Origin: Brevundimonas sp.
GTDB lineage: Bacteria; Pseudomonadota; Alphaproteobacteria; Caulobacterales; Caulobacteraceae
Length of the DNA: 6,073 bases
Assembly: GCA_031119155.1 (NCBI GenBank)
Contig: JAVHYH010000187.1
Location: 1 to 6,073 of the forward strand
Direction: 5' to 3'
In this document: positions 5,200 through 6,073 of the stretch, piece after piece
Position numbering within the stretch: the first letter of the stretch is position 1
How the letters are laid out: each line of letters opens with the position of its first letter
Position numbers and translations under genes: made by a program
Notes under the pieces: model-generated
Databases searched by the model: none
What the model was told of the DNA's origin: nothing
The model's input: the letters and a program-made list of their open reading frames with translations, nothing else

Positions 5200-6073
5200 T
5201 CAGTTCTCCAGTCCGACCAGCGAGCGGGAAAACGCCCGCGCGTCGAAGGGTTGCAGGTCATCCACGCCCTCGCCCACGCCGATCAGCTTGATCGGGGCGT
5301 CGGAAGCCTGGGCTACGGGTACCAGAACGCCGCCCCGCGCCGTGCCGTCCAGCTTGGTCATCACCACGCCCGAGACATAGGCCGTCCGACCGAAGATCTT
5401 TTCCTGTTCCAGCGCATTGCGGCCGACGGTGGCGTCCAGCACCAGCAGGGTCTCATGCGGGGCCGACGGATCGACCTTCTTCAGCACACGCACGATCTTC
5501 AGCAGTTCGTCCATCAGCTGGGTCTTGTTCTGCAGACGCCCGGCGGTGTCGATCAGGACGACATCGAAACCCTCGGCCTTGGCGCGGGTATAGGCGTCGA
5601 AGGCCAGACCGGCGGCGTCGGCGCCGTCGCGGCGGCTCTCGAAGGTCGCGCCGGCCCGCTCGGCCCAGACCTTCAGCTGCTCACGCGCGGCGGCGCGGAA
5701 GGTGTCGCAGGCCACGATCATCACCTTGGCGCCCTGCGCCGTCAGGTCCGACGCGATCTTGCCCAGCGTCGTGGTCTTGCCCGAGCCGTTCACCCCGACG
5801 AACAGGGTCACGAACGGCTTCTCGCCGACCAGCGGCTCATAGCGGGCCTCGTGGTTGATCAGTTCGGCGGCCACGGCCTCGGCCAAGGCCTCCTTGACCT
5901 CCTGCTCATTGGCGCCCGCGGAGAAGCGCAGCTCGCGGAAGCGTTCGACGATCCGGTCGGTCGCCGCCGGCCCCAGATCGCTCTCCAGCAGATGCTCTTC
6001 CAGCTGCTCCAGCGCCTTGTCGCTGAGCGGCTCCTTCACGAAGGTGGCGACGACCTGTTCGGTCATCTGCTTC
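5200..6073 (-). CDS. ftsY: Signal recognition particle receptor FtsY (N-terminus outside window)
   Basis: FtsY is the SRP receptor GTPase that brings ribosomes carrying membrane-protein nascent chains to the Sec translocon. The N domain (four-helix bundle) covers about residues 1-80 counted from the Met codon at 6066, and the G domain follows. Visible motifs are the P-loop GVNGSGKT (91-98), the SRP-specific DTFRAAAREQL (121-131), DTAGR (173-177), TKLDG (237-241) and the closing GVGEGVDDLQPF (263-274). GEGVDDLQPF, and the absence of an M domain, identify FtsY rather than Ffh. The frame stays open upstream of Met 6066 (codons for Lys and Gln), and FtsY proteins normally have residues before the N domain, so the gene probably continues past the right edge and Met 6066 is internal. 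The usual DATTGQNA-type segment reads DATVGRNA (211-218), with Arg for Gln. Its stop lies one base before ispZ. Confidence 0.96.
   Translation of the reverse strand, partial: KQMTEQVVATFVKEPLSDKALEQLEEHLLESDLGPAATDRIVERFRELRFSAGANEQEVKEALAEAVAAELINHEARYEPLVGEKPFVTLFVGVNGSGKTTTLGKIASDLTAQGAKVMIVACDTFRAAAREQLKVWAERAGATFESRRDGADAAGLAFDAYTRAKAEGFDVVLIDTAGRLQNKTQLMDELLKIVRVLKKVDPSAPHETLLVLDATVGRNALEQEKIFGRTAYVSGVVMTKLDGTARGGVLVPVAQASDAPIKLIGVGEGVDDLQPFDARAFSRSLVGLEN
5206..5209 (-). promoter_or_regulatory. Ribosome binding site of ispZ inside the ftsY 3' end
   Basis: On the minus strand GGAG lies 7 nt before the ATG at 5198-5196 and within the last codons of ftsY. The junction reads TGAGATG, with the ftsY stop (5202-5200), one base, then the ispZ start. 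This supports a shared transcript and translational coupling, and settles the ispZ start. Confidence 0.75.

Noticed and set aside
5199..5261. Longer ispZ start giving 245 residues
   Set aside because: The extra 21 residues overlap the ftsY end and are not membrane-like or family-like; the ATG at 5198 has a well-placed GGAG.
4581..5291. 236-codon open frame on the plus strand across ispZ
   Set aside because: It is rich in Gln, Arg and His, the usual shadow of a hydrophobic membrane-protein gene on the opposite strand; no recognisable family and no good ribosome site.

Overview
The window is GC-rich chromosomal DNA, very probably from an alphaproteobacterium of the Caulobacterales; Brevundimonas is my best guess. 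This rests on codon use, the ftsY-ispZ pair, the style of the prolyl oligopeptidases and the palindromic intergenic repeats. The genus is an inference from recognition, since no search could be run.

Layout. Positions 1-1263 (+) hold the C-terminal 420 codons of a prolyl oligopeptidase-family (S9A) serine peptidase whose start lies to the left of the window. A 150-bp gap follows, almost filled by a composite palindromic element (1273-1393). Positions 1414-3630 (+) hold a second, complete, paralogous S9A peptidase with a clear signal peptide. The gap between convergent genes (3631-3838) holds a possible terminator hairpin and a 27-bp perfect inverted repeat with a structured 54-nt interior. On the minus strand, read right to left, come ftsY (5200-6073, N-terminus outside the window), ispZ/yciB (4524-5198) and a MarR-family regulator with a lysine/alanine-rich tail (3839-4444).

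How the genes relate. The two peptidases form a tandem duplicate, probably periplasmic and degrading proline-containing peptides. Both keep the Ser/Asp/His triad, the oxyanion-hole tyrosine and the Trp and Arg used for proline recognition, but they differ around the nucleophile. FtsY (signal recognition particle receptor) and IspZ (inner-membrane, cell-envelope/septation protein) look translationally coupled: the stop and start are separated by one base, and the ispZ ribosome site lies inside ftsY. The MarR gene follows 79 bp downstream on the same strand. It could be read through from ftsY-ispZ or use its own promoter. Nothing in the sequence links the regulator to the peptidases beyond adjacency.

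Assessment. This is mostly ordinary core and housekeeping sequence. I see no phage, CRISPR, toxin-antitoxin, transposase or RNA gene. The observations most worth a second look are the histone H1-like tail on the MarR protein, the two palindromic intergenic elements, and the divergence of the paired peptidases at the active site.
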